In this document: piece by piece, positions 47,988 to 60,174 of the stretch | How the letters are laid out: each line of letters starts with the position of its first letter | Numbering within the stretch: the first letter of the stretch is position 1 | Origin: Tigriopus japonicus | Lineage: Eukaryota; Arthropoda; Copepoda; Harpacticoida; Harpacticidae | Assembly: GCA_010645155.1 (NCBI GenBank) | Contig: CM021319.1 | Coordinates: 3,870,504-3,934,503 of the forward strand | Direction: 5' to 3' | DNA: 64,000 bases | Translations under genes and position numbers: made by a program | The notes under the pieces: model-generated | Database searches by the model: none | Told to the model about the DNA's origin: nothing | What the model saw: only the letters and a program-made list of their open reading frames with translations

Positions 47988-50900
47988 GATTCAACTATAT
48001 TTTCAAACTGAGCGTGAGAGCTCCGACTCGATCTTCTGTCGTAAGTGTAGGCCTTGTTGCCCAGGGGTCCTGAGATTACAAACATGAAATAATTGGCACA
48101 GCGCCGACGTCTTCTTCCGCCAACAGCAAAGGGCAATGTAAGGATACAACGATGGAAAATTTTCTGAATCAAGCAACAGCTCGTTCTCTTTCCTAAGGCA
48201 ACTGAACGACGACTGAGACGCTTCACGGTTCTCGGTTTGTTTTTGTAGAAAGCTTCTGTGCTCTTAGCACTTATCGCTGGCCTTCGTTTGCCATTTCTCT
48301 CAGTACTTCGTCGCGAGATTTTCTCAACAAAAAAGCGCAAATTGAGAATTACTTCTTGCTGCTTCACCACCGCAACAGGCCCACTAGTACGTACGTACAG
48401 CCGGTTACCTTTTCAGACTCGCTCTTTTTGGATCACAAGCATGCAACGATGACAGTGACCGAATTTTACTAATGTGCATCAAGTTCAAGACAAAGATAGT
48501 TCATGATGTCCAGAACAAACACGCAAAACCTTCGGAATTTAGGGAAAGAAGCCCCCTCCCCCCCTTTTTTTTCGTATGTCGGTCGAAATATTATTGGATC
48601 TTCTATTATTCACAATCCAACGCCACCACGAGAATGTGCGGCCATGATACATTGAAAGAACTTTCCACCTTTTCAATCAAGGCTCTTGGCCTCATTCTGT
48701 CATGTTATACCACTTGGATAGATAGTTTTCAATCGAGTAGATTAGTTAGTTTTGAATGGTATCGCGTTCCTCCCTAAAACAACATTTTACCTGCATACGA
48801 CTGTACCTTCCCATCTAGGTCACACGTTGCAAGAACTAACCCATTTTAAGCTTTCGTCTCTTTCTCCTCACTTCGATCGGGGAAAGCCCATTGTCATCCT
48901 AGCCAAAAAGCAATGGGGATAAATTTGTGCGTACAAGAAACTTTCGAGAAAAGTGGGGATGCGACACAGATGGGCCGGGCATGAAGACGCCGCATTCTTC
49001 GCAACAGACGACATCGGAAGAATTCTCAGATTCGATGTTTGGACTACGACATTTGAAATGCGACTCCAACCGAAAATTCCCAGATTGGCGCAATTTGAAA
49101 GGAATTTTGAATTAAAAAAAACCCGTTGAATATTGATGGTTTTTCGCCTCAGTATCTGGGGGCATTTTTTTCATCCATTTGAAAATTATTTCGATGTTGC
49201 ATTCAAAAGATATTATCTCGCTTAGGTTATTCCTTTTACATACATTTCACATAAAATATATCTTTGCAATAATTTGATCTTATTGTTTGCTCCAAACACT
49301 AGTCTACCCGGCTGTAGCTCTACAGATAATGTGTTCCTAGGAGTTCAACGAACGGATCCAGTAACATTTTTAAGATGAAAGTTGGTGATCAATTGATCAT
49401 TTCTTAACGATAGACAAGGACTTTTGTAAGCACCTTCTTCACAAATAAATAGTGGTTTAAACTACAGAAGTTCATGGGAAAGATGCGTCATCAGAACACA
49501 AGCGACTGTGGCTTTCACATGAAGCTTTAAAAATGCCAAACAAACGAGAGAAATGCGAGAGAAAAATATACAAGAAACAGGAGCTTTTGACCGAAAAATA
49601 TCCATGAAAGGGGTTGAATACATCTTATTTTGTGATCCAAAGACTGGATGAACCCTGATTGGCATGATCTATATGGATTGATTGCAATATTTAATTTAGT
49701 TTAACTTGAACTTCCTGATAAACGATGGCAACGACAACGGCAAACAATTGAAGAAATTCTATCTTGAAAACTCACTTCTCAACAGTTTGGTTAATACAAA
49801 TCGTTTTGGAAGTACATTGGAATTTTGGAAGTACATTGGAAAAGTACATTTGAAAGTCACATTTTAGTACAGTGATCGGACCTTTTGTGTATTTTTGAAA
49901 TTCGTCCTGAAGTACAGTGGTTCCTGGTTTAGAGGACTAGATCGGAGTTCGGAGTTAAGATCTATCTACTATGACAATCCGGGCGAGCGCTTCGAGCTTA
50001 AAGGAGGAGTGATAATTTTTGACTTTAAACCTAAGCCACATTAACTAACTTAACCTATCTGTCAAAACAAATATTCCCCTAACCCTGGGGTTCTAAAACC
50101 TAGCCCTGCGGGGCTCCTATCTTATCATTTCACGCTCACTCGGTCCGTCAATCGATTTTTACGGCCTAGATCAGCCTTACGTTTTACAACAAACTGGGAT
50201 CATGGTGAACTTTTTCAACATGGAGCCAACTCAAATTTTGTAACGAGGAACGCCAAAGCCGAAGAGACCCATCGTGAGACCTTTGGCCGTACGGATTCTC
50301 TGCTCAATTCCTTCAGCTGCACTTATCAATTATCGGTGGGCAGACCCAACTGGTAATGATGAGCTTGATGGGACCTCGTCGGAAAAGCATGGCATTACAT
50401 AAATCCAAGGTGGCGTGACAAATTAAAACTTATCAAGGCAATCTTAAAGGGTAATCAGTCTAGAGCGGCCGAAAATATTTAATTCTGAAGACCAAATAGT
50501 CAATTACTATTTGATAAAAGAATAACATAATGTTTACGAAAGTATTGGCAGCCATCGAAAATTTCCATAGAAAATAAATAACCTTTCTAAATTTGCAAAG
50601 ATTCACACTAGAAGAATCTCTTTGCCATATTTTTTCCCATCATGCTCATTCTTACCAGCACCTGTTTCATAATTTCTTATCAAGGAATCAAGAAATGTTG
50701 ACTTTGGCATTGAGCAAGTATCAACTCGACGTTTGGAATGAACACGATTAATAATTACAGCCAAGAAGACTACGACTCCTTGATTCGTCTGGAAACGCGC
50801 GGCCGATCTGATTAGAGGCCAAGGGTACGCCCAACTGATCGATTCCATGGACCAATCCATCCGCTCAATCAACGGACCTGACTAATCCCGAGGCTCTGAT

Positions 50901-53278
50901 TGCGATCGAGGTGAGCCACCTCCAACAATCAGGAAGGCATACATCCTACTACTACTTCTCGGAGGTGGTGGAACCGTGGAACCAGGCCTTACCTGAATCC
51001 CAAGGGGTGGCAACTCGTCGATGGAATTACGATGAGGAGGCAAGAGGTGGGCACCAAGTTGTTTTCCACTGGCGGATCCGTCCGTCCGTCCTTTTTTGCG
51101 TCCGTTGATCCGTTCGATTGGATGATCGAGCCCCTGTTTATTTTGAATCCAAAGGCGAACCAGAACAAGCGGCGGAAAGAAAAGAAAAGAAGGAGAAAAG
51201 GCGGCCGGCAGAGCGCCAACACGCTTCGGCCTGGCTTGGACTCACGGACGGGCTTCTGCTGTAGCTTTTGCTAATAATACTAACGGACATGAAGAAGCTT
51301 CCCCCAGAAAAAGCCAGCGTGACCACCATCTTACACGGACGATTCTGGATTTGGATACGGAGAGGATTCTGAATGATGACTAAGAGGAAAATAAGATTGT
51401 TTTGAATTCTGTGGATTGATTGCAGGAACCATGTGTTGGGCTTGATGAAGAGGAAGGAATTAAGTTCGAAGGGGCCATCCAAGGGGATAGTTTGACGGTT
51501 TACTCTCTACATGTGAACGTATCCGAATAACAATTGGCCTGAGATGTAGCACTATTTTTAGCAGCTTCTAAACTGGTTCGAGATAGGCCTAGTTGTCGAT
51601 TTTTTCCGCATATTTCGCGATTTTGTCTTGCACTGAGCTCATGGACGCGTATCTGTTTTGGTCACCTTTTAGCGTACTCAAGCCGGAGAAACTTCACAAG
51701 CCAGAAAGCGTCATCCCCCGTCATCCCCCTTCGAAACCCTTATAGTTGCTGGGTGGCACATTTTGATGCCACTTTTAGACAAAATGGCACTTAGCTCGTG
51801 ATCGTCGATGTCGATCGTCGATGGTGATTCGAAAAATAAGAAAAAAAATCTTGAAAAGCCTAATGCTTTTGAATGAAATCAGGTAAAATGCATGCAACTT
51901 GCTTGTAATTCATAAAGGGTTTTGAAGTTAAAAGATCCAAATTTGCTTTGCGCATCCGTTACATTTATATTGATGCAATTACAATGGTCTTTAGTGAAGA
52001 ATTTTTCCATGCATGAACAAATTTGTGTACATTTTTCCAAAATCCTATCCAATATTATCCAAATATGCATTTCAATCTGTTTCATAGAGTCGAAGTCATA
52101 AAAACCCTGAAACTGGTCAAACTCTTACGAGCAAGCCTTTTTCCTAGTTTCTTCCGCTGCCAATAAGATATTTGAAGAATCACTCGTACTTTCCGTGCAT
52201 TTATAATTGAATTGTATGTTTCAACGCACTTCATAGAAATATATTTATAATTTCGGATCGTTAAAACTTGGCTTAATTTGGTCTCTTATTCTTTGGCAAG
52301 TTTGGACTCAAAAGCTTTGACCGCTATACAGTCTCTGTGTCTTGCGCTTGTTGGGGTCTAGTTTGCACGAACAAAATGACACCTTATGAAGTAAATTGTG
52401 CTTTTTTTAGGTCTGGTTTGTGTAGAAATTTTGACATCCTAGATAGTAAATTGCGCTTTTTGGGTCTGGTTCGAGTGAAAATATTGACACCCTATGTTGT
52501 AAACTTCGTTTTTTTAAGTATCGGCGCTTTTTCTCTTTATTCACCTGGAAGCACTGCTGCCATGCTACAGATGACAACCCAAACCCAAGCCATCTTTCCC
52601 TCTTTTATAAGGAGATTAGTAGGCAGGGTTTTTAAATTAATTGGCGATTATGAAACAAAAGAAAAAAAATGCATTTCAAGTCTAATTTCTGGAATGATGG
52701 ATCTGACAATAGTTTTAAAATAACTTCACTACTCGTCACGGATCAACTAGCTTCAAATTGCTGTTTCTAAGACAAAATTTTGAAGTAACACTCAAGGGAC
52801 AAGTTACAAATACAGGTTAATGGGCGCTTGAACTCTAGCGGATTGTGCGTGCATGACAGAAATGAAATCATAACCAAAACCATAGATAGATATCTAGACC
52901 CTGGATGTCGAACGGAAAATCGAGGTGACCGTGTGGTTGGCTAGACCAGGAAATGAAAGTAAGAACCAAGTTCTTCATGTCATTGTTTTTACACGTTCAT
53001 TAATGGCCCCCATTGTTTTTTGCACTTAACCATCACATATTTTTCTTGTTCAGTCAAATATTACTTGACTAACTTAATTGTTTTAAGTGTTTTTTGTAAT
53101 TATCTTTACAACCTTTTTCTTGAATAATTGATTTCAACCACATAGTTTTTTCTCTGCTCATCTATTATATATCCACATCTGACACATAGAAAACAAGGTT
53201 TAAAACAATTATCGTTTAAACATTCTCTTCCAACAAAACAAGGCGATTGCAAACATTGTATAATTGCAGGATAGCTTC
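47988..53278. other. Intergenic interval, no gene supported
   Basis: About 5.3 kb. A frame directly upstream of FEM1 (47984-48370) has no ATG. A GC-richer stretch at about 50770-51270 has short frames such as RAADLIRGQGYAQLIDSMDQ, broken by stops and frameshifts; it may be a decayed exon, but I recognise nothing. The rest is AT-rich with scattered homopolymers. Confidence 0.5.
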
Positions 53279-53286
53279 CCAATCAT

Positions 53287-54005
53287 CAGACCTGTTCAAG
53301 ATACTTTGAAAAAGTATCTAGATAAGATAGTATTGTCCGCAAAGTATCTAGATAAAGATACCTCAAGATACTTTCCCGAAAAAAGTATCTAGATAAAGAT
53401 ACTTTAAGATACTTTCCCGAAAAAAGTATTTAGATAAAGATACTTTAAGATACTTTCCCGAAAAAAGTATCTAGATAAAGATACTTTAAAATACTTTCCC
53501 GAAAAAAGTATCCAGATAAAGATAAATGATAAACTATCTTTTATCTAGATAAGATAATTGAACAGTGAACAGACTCTAATGAATGCATCCTCAGATTCCT
53601 CACTCAAAGTGCATAATGTGTCCACTCTCAAGTCTCAACATGCATAGTGTATCCACTTTCAATGTGCATAATGCACAAATAATTTGACATTATGCATTAT
53701 GAAGAAAAGTAGCTAGAAGTATTTTATCTAGTTATTTTTGGGAAAATGCATAATCCATACTAAACAATGCATAATACATGCTTTAACACAAAAGATTGAC
53801 AGAACACATATTTAGATAAAGATAGTTCAAGATAGCTTCCCGAAAAAGTATCTAGATAAAGATACTTTAAGATACTTTCCCGAAAAAAGTATCTAGATAA
53901 AGATACTTTAAGATACTTTCCCGAAGAAAGTATCTAGATAAAGATAAAAGATAAACTATCTTTTATCTTTATCTTTTATCTAGATAAGATAATTGAACAG
54001 GTCTG
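53287..54005. mobile_element. hAT-like element made of a ~41-bp GATA-rich tandem repeat
   Basis: The ends CAGACCTGTTCAA and TTGAACAGGTCTG are perfect inverted repeats starting with CAG. A perfect 8-bp duplication CCAATCAT flanks them (53279-53286 and 54006-54013). The interior repeats AAAGTATCTAGATAAAGATA plus ACTTTAAGATACTTTCCCGA many times on each side of a unique centre (about 53560-53810). No transposase is present. TSD length and terminal CAG fit hAT. Confidence 0.88.
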
Positions 54006-54013
54006 CCAATCAT

Positions 54014-54511
54014 ATACAATCTAATTACTTTTTGCTGAATTTGTGGTGTAATTTTTCAGAGTTATTGTTTTTAAAAACCAATGAAAACAATTTATTATTA
54101 GCAATCATTTAAAATGAAAAAAAATTGTAACAATCTAGGAACAAGGGATCAATATTGGTCGTGAGAGCAAGTTATCTGTGAAACTCATTCAAAGCACATT
54201 CCACTCAAAAACCTTAAATGTTTTCACAAAGTTATGATAGTAACAGAAACAAAAACTTACATCAAAAAAGAATTTGGAATCTGACACAAAACAAACTCTA
54301 GCTCAAATGAATGATGCAGCTTTCTGTTTTGTGGAAAAGTGGATGGAACTGTGAATTTTCTGACAAAAAAGATGCCAAAGCAGACTGTAATTTATGAATT
54401 ATCATAAACTATTATTTTGGGAACTAAACTGGGGACAGCTTTCAAACCAAACATTTTATGGTGAGCTTGAGATTATATACTTTTTTCATCCTAACTTTTT
54501 CATCTAGATCT
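54014..54511. other. AT-rich interval
   Basis: About 500 bp of AT-rich DNA with no gene, repeat or element recognised. Confidence 0.5.
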
Positions 54512-54670
54512 GGGGTGGGCAACTGGTGGGCCGAGGCCCACATGTGAGCCCAAGGTGGTCTTTGGTGGGCCCAGGAGCTATGGGGAAAGTCCAAAATAGT
54601 GGGCCCCCAGACACCGAGACCTCCATAGTACTGTGTACATGAAAACCTCCACTCGGGGGTTTAGCGGTGG
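54512..54670 (+). mobile_element. hAT-like MITE, third copy (truncated)
   Basis: Starts CTGGGGTGGGCAACTGGTGG and keeps blocks in common with 14094-14341 in the same orientation: GAGCTATGGGGAAAGTCC and CCATAGTACTGT. The right half and right terminus are missing. Confidence 0.7.
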
Positions 54671-55616
54671 ATTTTTCATAAATGACTTTGTTTTGAAAGA
54701 TTGATTCAACAATCATTTACGGATGTCGTTTGCTGAATTTCAGCATCATACCCTCGTCATCCTCTGTTCACGAGCAACAACGTATCAAAATTTGTACAAG
54801 TCGCAGTACATACACGCCAAAACCAGAAAGAAATGACTCTACAATTTCGTTGGCCTTTTGGAGGATTGTAGGTGCAAATGTTCGGTTGAGAGAACGAGCA
54901 TTGCTCTTTGATTCAAATTGTCACAAAGTTCAGTTGATCAAGCTAAAATTAAGCATGAGTGCTTTGAATTATCAATCAAACATTTGGTTTGTCTAAATTT
55001 TTTGTTGTCTGGTTCATAATTTGAAAAATGGCTTTTGTCAGTCGCCGAGGCATTTAGGTCTTTAGTGATCCTTGACTTTGGCCTTCACAACAAGAGCCAA
55101 CCTGGTCTTGTCCTGGAGCAAGGCACTTCACACCCATTCCACTAGGCATAGACCACGGAACTTCTGGACGACTGACGCCAACGCAACCTTTTCATTATGC
55201 GTTGTGTTGCATAGGAGGCTTAGCAACTTTTTCAGACCTAAAATAATTGCTAACACCAAAATTTTCTCTCTTCAGTCTGTATTAAGTCCCTGCATTTAGC
55301 CTTCCAAGGGTTTTAAAAAGTTGAAAATTTTTTTTTTACCTATTAATGTGTAAAAAGATCAAACACTCAGGCATTAACATAGTTTGACCTAAGTATATTT
55401 GACTTTCAAGACATATATATGTTCCATTTCAATAACTTGCTTCATGAGAGTTTTCATAATTTGCATTGTTCTCTACTATAAAGTTATACTTTATGTATTA
55501 CAGTTAATCAAACGACATATTTCCCTACATTAACAATGTGCCATTAACAATATTTGATAATTAGCCCTCGATCTGATGACATCAAGTGTTTAGTACACAA
55601 AAAATCGTCCAAATGC
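54671..55616. other. Intergenic interval, no gene supported
   Basis: Short frames at 54730-54996 and 55072-55299 match nothing I recognise. AT-rich otherwise. Confidence 0.5.
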
Positions 55617-55800
55617 AAGTTATTTGCTCTTTTTTGACATTTATTTGCTCTTTTTTGACATTTATTTGCTCTTTTTGACATTTATTTGCTCTTTTTTCGA
55701 CATTTATTTGCTCTTTTTTGACATTTATTTGCACTTTCAACATTTTTCTGCACTTTGTTTTGCACTTTTGGACACATTTTTTTGCAACTTGTGGTAACTA
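55617..55800 (+). repeat. ~21-bp tandem repeat (TTTATTTGCTCTTTTTTGACA)
   Basis: Five near-perfect units of TTTATTTGCTCTTTTTTGAC at about 55617-55735, then degenerate TTTGCACTTT-type units. It resembles the inverted form of the A-rich repeats at 2630-2815 and 15680-15815. Confidence 0.8.
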
Positions 55801-56519
55801 AAAGGGTAAGATTATTTGCACTTTCTGCCTGTCCCTATTTATAACTATCCATTAAATCTTTACTATCCATGAAACGCGAAATCGAACTAGTTCGAGTGTT
55901 GCCAAATTGGTCCCTGTTTATGTCTTTTCAAAAAGTCCAATACAACCTACCCTTTTTAACAACGATAAACTTCCGAGTCAAAACTGGCACCACTCCTGGT
56001 TCGAAACCTTAGATCAGTTATAGTCACTAGATAGCCTGCAAGCTTTAGTCTGGCTGATTTGGCAAGCGGGGGGAATACGTCTAATTTAAGAGGAAAATGT
56101 CGCCATCACAACTGTTCAGGGGACAGTTAGTGTGACCAAACATGTAAATCAAGACCAACTTTTTTTTAACTTGTTCTTGAAGCCACAATTTAGTTTTTGT
56201 CCATATATGCATTGCATTAACCCTACACAACGCAAAAGCTTAAAGATATGTTCTTCCTACCAATGACTTATTCAAAGTATTGGCAAAAAAGTTCCATGTT
56301 GAAGTATTCAAATCCAAGGTATGTGACCTAGTGACGTCTTCAGCTTAAAGGAGTATTGGGTCCTTTAACGAGCAGCTGACTGGGAGGTCACAGTACATAA
56401 GACTGGGAGGTCACCTTAGTAATGCAGCTCCAAATATGGCACCCTGACACAAACGTTTGACAGTTTTCGAACTTCTCAATGTATATTTAAGAACAAAAAT
56501 TGAACAAAGATTGGATCCG

Positions 56520-56665
56520 AATCCGATCGGATTCGGATTCGTTCGGATTGACGCAAGAATTTTCGGATTCGGATTCGTTCGGATTTTAGCGCGAATTTTT
56601 GGATTCGGATTCGGATTTGCGAAATATTTTTCGGATCCGACATAATCCGAAACCAATCCGAATTT
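56520..56665 (+). repeat. ~36-bp repeat of GGATTCGGATTCG
   Basis: Three to four imperfect units, each starting GGATTCGGATTCG and ending AATTTTT, made of hexamers GGATTC. Open frames here only translate the repeat. Confidence 0.75.
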
Positions 56666-59023
56666 TTTATTTTACTTTCTTTTTTCAATTCACAATATTT
56701 TCATTATGAGACCTTTTTTGTTTGATGATTTAAATGCAATCTCCTGCCTTCTTCATTGAGTCAAGCGAGACAAGAGGACTGATTCAAATTGGTCTACAAA
56801 TAAAGTTTGAACCCTGATTAGGCCTGGCCCTCCGACATAAATGTGAGGTTTGGTGAAAAGTTGGTTTTTTATTTCACTCTTACAGGAAGCCTGAGTACTT
56901 TTTAGCGCATTTTAAAACCCGTTGGTACGTCGAAATATTGGTACACCGCATGCAGCCACCAAAAATCAGAATCACCTCCTTTTTTAACAGCTTTGAGCTA
57001 TTCAAGTTTCGGTCCACCTGCGCAGCACGACTCTATGTCCGCGATCTCACATAGTACTAAAGAAGCAACAGGCAGGTACAAAATACGAAAAACAAAATAC
57101 CCCAAATATCCATTCAATTTGCTTTGCATATCAACTAAACTACGAAAGTATACTTTTTCGATTATGTCTCAAATAAGTAGATGTAATCAAGGCATAAAAG
57201 TAGTTGACTTACACCATCGCATTATTTTTACGACCCGAGTGAAATCTCGAAAACTCGTCACACTTGAGAAATGAAGGCAGAATCAGATCGGCCTAACGCT
57301 TATAAAGATATATAGATAAAGAGATATAACAAAATTTGATTGTTATGGTGAAAATTAAACTAAAAGAAATGGAATACCGGTGTAGTAATTAAGTGTTCTC
57401 CAACATAAGTATTAAGTTTAAGCTTTAAGTAATATCTGCACCATGAAGGATGTAAATTAACTTTAAATCATCAAACAACATCCCCCCTCCTCAGCATATT
57501 TAAACTTACACATGAACATGCTTCTGTATTTGGATCTGGAAGTTACTTAGATAGGTTTTAGGAACCATATCCATGCCATATCCTTTGAATAATCTGGTAC
57601 CTGTTAATCATGACTATTTCTCGAGCATTAAATTTTTATGACCGATGCCCTGTCATCAACATTTGTTACTTGTTTTGCTCAAAACAAACAATTTTAATAC
57701 GAAGTGACAACACCGCATACAAGAAGGACCAGCATTTGAGATTTGTTGACAAGCTTCGAATGAGGGCAGCTGACAAGCGGATTTTTGTAAACATGTCTCG
57801 TGCGCAAAGCGACCTCAAGCGGCATTTATAGCATTTCCTGTAATGGAAAGTAGATAAATTCCGAAAATACGCTCTTTACTTTGCTAAGTTTGAATGCCTC
57901 TCGTACATTCCCAGTGATTTGAAATTGGCAGCAGTTAACAGCAAGTTGTTAACTATTCTTTCAAAAAACAGTTTTAAATTTTAAGAACATCAAGATTTTT
58001 GCCTCATTTTGCAGTTATTGCAGGTTTAAAAAGTCAACTTCAGTTTCAAAATTAGTCACCCTCAACATATGAGGAAGGAGAAAAAAGGGAAAAGGAGAAG
58101 GCAAGAGGAGCCGTCAACCAATTCAGAGCGACCAATTTCAGACCTTAAAAAAGGAGTTGGGGAAGCTTTCACACTTGTGCAAGGACTTGTGGACTTTCGA
58201 ATACCGTTGTGACAAACCAATGTAATTTTGGTGATTAAAAGAACACAATTTTTGTAGTTAGAATAAATGGTTCTAGAATGAAATGAAAAAGTAACACCAA
58301 ACACTGATAGAACTTGCGTAAAAAGCGAAAGAAGTTACTACATAGATCGGGCCTCTTAGATCTGTATACACTCCACGTTTTGAATCGCGAGACTCAATGG
58401 CACATTAAAAGAATGACTGATTTTTAACCAGGGAATATCTTATGAAAAGACCAATAAAAAATTAATTTCCTTGACATATACACTAAGAAATGGCATTGTT
58501 TCATGCACAACTTTTTTCTTATTCAATCTATTATTCTAGATCTTTTACCACCAACAATGATGTTTATAATTAATTTTGAGTTAATAGTTGCTACTCTAAA
58601 ATACTTGTGCAAAATTTAACTACATTCGACTCTTATTTTTTCTTATTATACAAACACAGATTTGTAGTTGAACATCAGTCTATGCGTACTTTTGTGCATT
58701 AGCAATCATTTCCTATCATTTTCTGCCACCAAGTGCAGAAAATGGCAGACATTCACTAAAAGCCAAAATTTGCCATCCCTTTCTAGAAGTGATTTTTGTA
58801 ACCTACAGTTAAACTTCTTATTTGAAGTAAATTGTAAAGTAGATAAAGAAATGCTTTTCATTCAAGAGAACCAAAAGAAGTCTATTTCCGATCCAGATTC
58901 AAATAGCAAGTAAACATGAGTTGAGCAAGAGCGCATTAGGTAGAGGAGCAGGAGCTACACAGCCCTCCTGCAAGAATAACGATTGACTATTAAAGAATAC
59001 AAGATAAATAAACAAAATAACTG
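56666..59023. other. AT-rich interval, no gene supported
   Basis: About 2.3 kb. Short frames (for example 56993-57274, 57610-57831, 58668-58913) show no conserved motif. It may contain the missing 3' end and LTR of the gypsy element, but no LTR pair can be found inside the window. Confidence 0.45.
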
Positions 59024-59204
59024 TTATTCTGATTGGAATCGATTGACCGGCCTTACAATTCGACCTGAACGGGTTGTCTTTGTTGGTTGTTGATCCTCCA
59101 TCCAAGCCGTTTTCACCCGATCAATGCTCACAGTTTTCGATTGTTCATTGATCTTTATCACAACATTCTTATCACTTCTTCTTAGCACTTTGAAGGGTCC
59201 CTCG
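59024..59204 (-). pseudogene. Ty3/gypsy pol C-terminal fragment, downstream of the Bel insertion
   Basis: On the minus strand it encodes about 60 residues ending at a TAA at 59024, with GPFKVLRRSDK, VSIDRVKTAW and TRSGRIVRPVNRF, the usual C-terminal tail of gypsy integrase. It continues the element at 62886-64000; the Bel/Pao element separates them. The last five bases (59200-59204, CCTCG) are the target duplication of that insertion. Confidence 0.8.
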
Positions 59205-59443
59205 TGTAGCGATTACCCTAAGCTAATGATATGCCTAAATACTAATGGAAATATTCTAAGTTAGGAAATAAGACACTTACACGTTGTTTCGTGATTGGCG
59301 TTCTCTACCCGACTTGCTGCCAGAAGAGGAAGTTTATTTCATTGAGGTTTTGTGATTTACTTACTGCCTTGCTGCCCGGGGATGGTGGCAGGCAGACCAA
59401 CCGCACGTTCCGCTGAACACTCCACGCTATTAGGGTTGCGACA
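59205..59443 (-). repeat. Bel/Pao 3' LTR (239 bp)
   Basis: Starts TGT and ends ACA on both strands. It appears identical to the LTR at 62642-62880 except for one base (G versus A, in the CGCTGAACAC block). Target duplication CCTCG lies outside it. Confidence 0.9.
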
Positions 59444-59452
59444 CTCCCCCCC
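59444..59452 (-). other. Polypurine tract of the Bel/Pao element
   Basis: GGGGGGGAG on the minus strand, directly before the 3' LTR, the expected plus-strand primer site. Confidence 0.7.
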
Positions 59453-60174
59453 AAGAAAACCATGACATAGTTTTCTGATACTATTAGGAAGTTTTTAAAC
59501 GATATCCAATGTTCAGGTTCTTAACAACCCAAAAGCTTGGAGCATTCTTCTCCAAAGCCATATTTTTTACACTATCTTTCAAGCGAGATGCGGGTGCACG
59601 GACAATTTCACCCCATATTATGAACCTTGGTCGAGCTAGAATCTCTGGAAACATGATATCATTGTCTTTGCGATCATCAAGTTTTAACATAGGCATCATC
59701 CTCTGTCGAACCAGAGTGCAAAAAGTGACAAAAGGCTGATTCTATAATTTAACCAATCACCCGGGTATCGTCTTGGAGGTTGTAAGGCTCCAACAAACGA
59801 TTGTCATGAAGGTTGTAAGGCTTCAAGACCCCTTGCATAGCTCTTTCGTGGCTTTACTTTGGTTAATGGACTGTATGTTTTTTTTTGTATTTTGTGCACA
59901 TTAGCAGATGCTTCATTTTCTTGTTTCCCCTTTGCCTTTTACTAGGTCTTGATACCTTTACGTTATCTCTTCTTTCGCAAAACCCGCGTTGACAAACCTT
60001 TAGCATCTGACTCGGGTTCATTGTCAACAGAGCTTTGAGAAACAGGTACTGCAACCACGACAACTGCATTACCTGGTTCCATTTCATCTTCCTCCATCAC
60101 AATTTCTTGGCAGGGACGGCTCTGGTCAGGAGATTGGAGCATCTCATCCGGCGGGCCCTCCAGATGAGAGTCTG

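Noticed and set aside
47984..48370. 128-residue frame directly upstream of FEM1
   Set aside because: It has no ATG at its start, is basic and low-information, and ends at the FEM1 start; most likely 5' untranslated DNA.
53287..54005. CRISPR-like regular repeats
   Set aside because: Repeats are contiguous with no unique spacers and lie within a transposon with inverted ends and a target duplication, in a eukaryotic genome.
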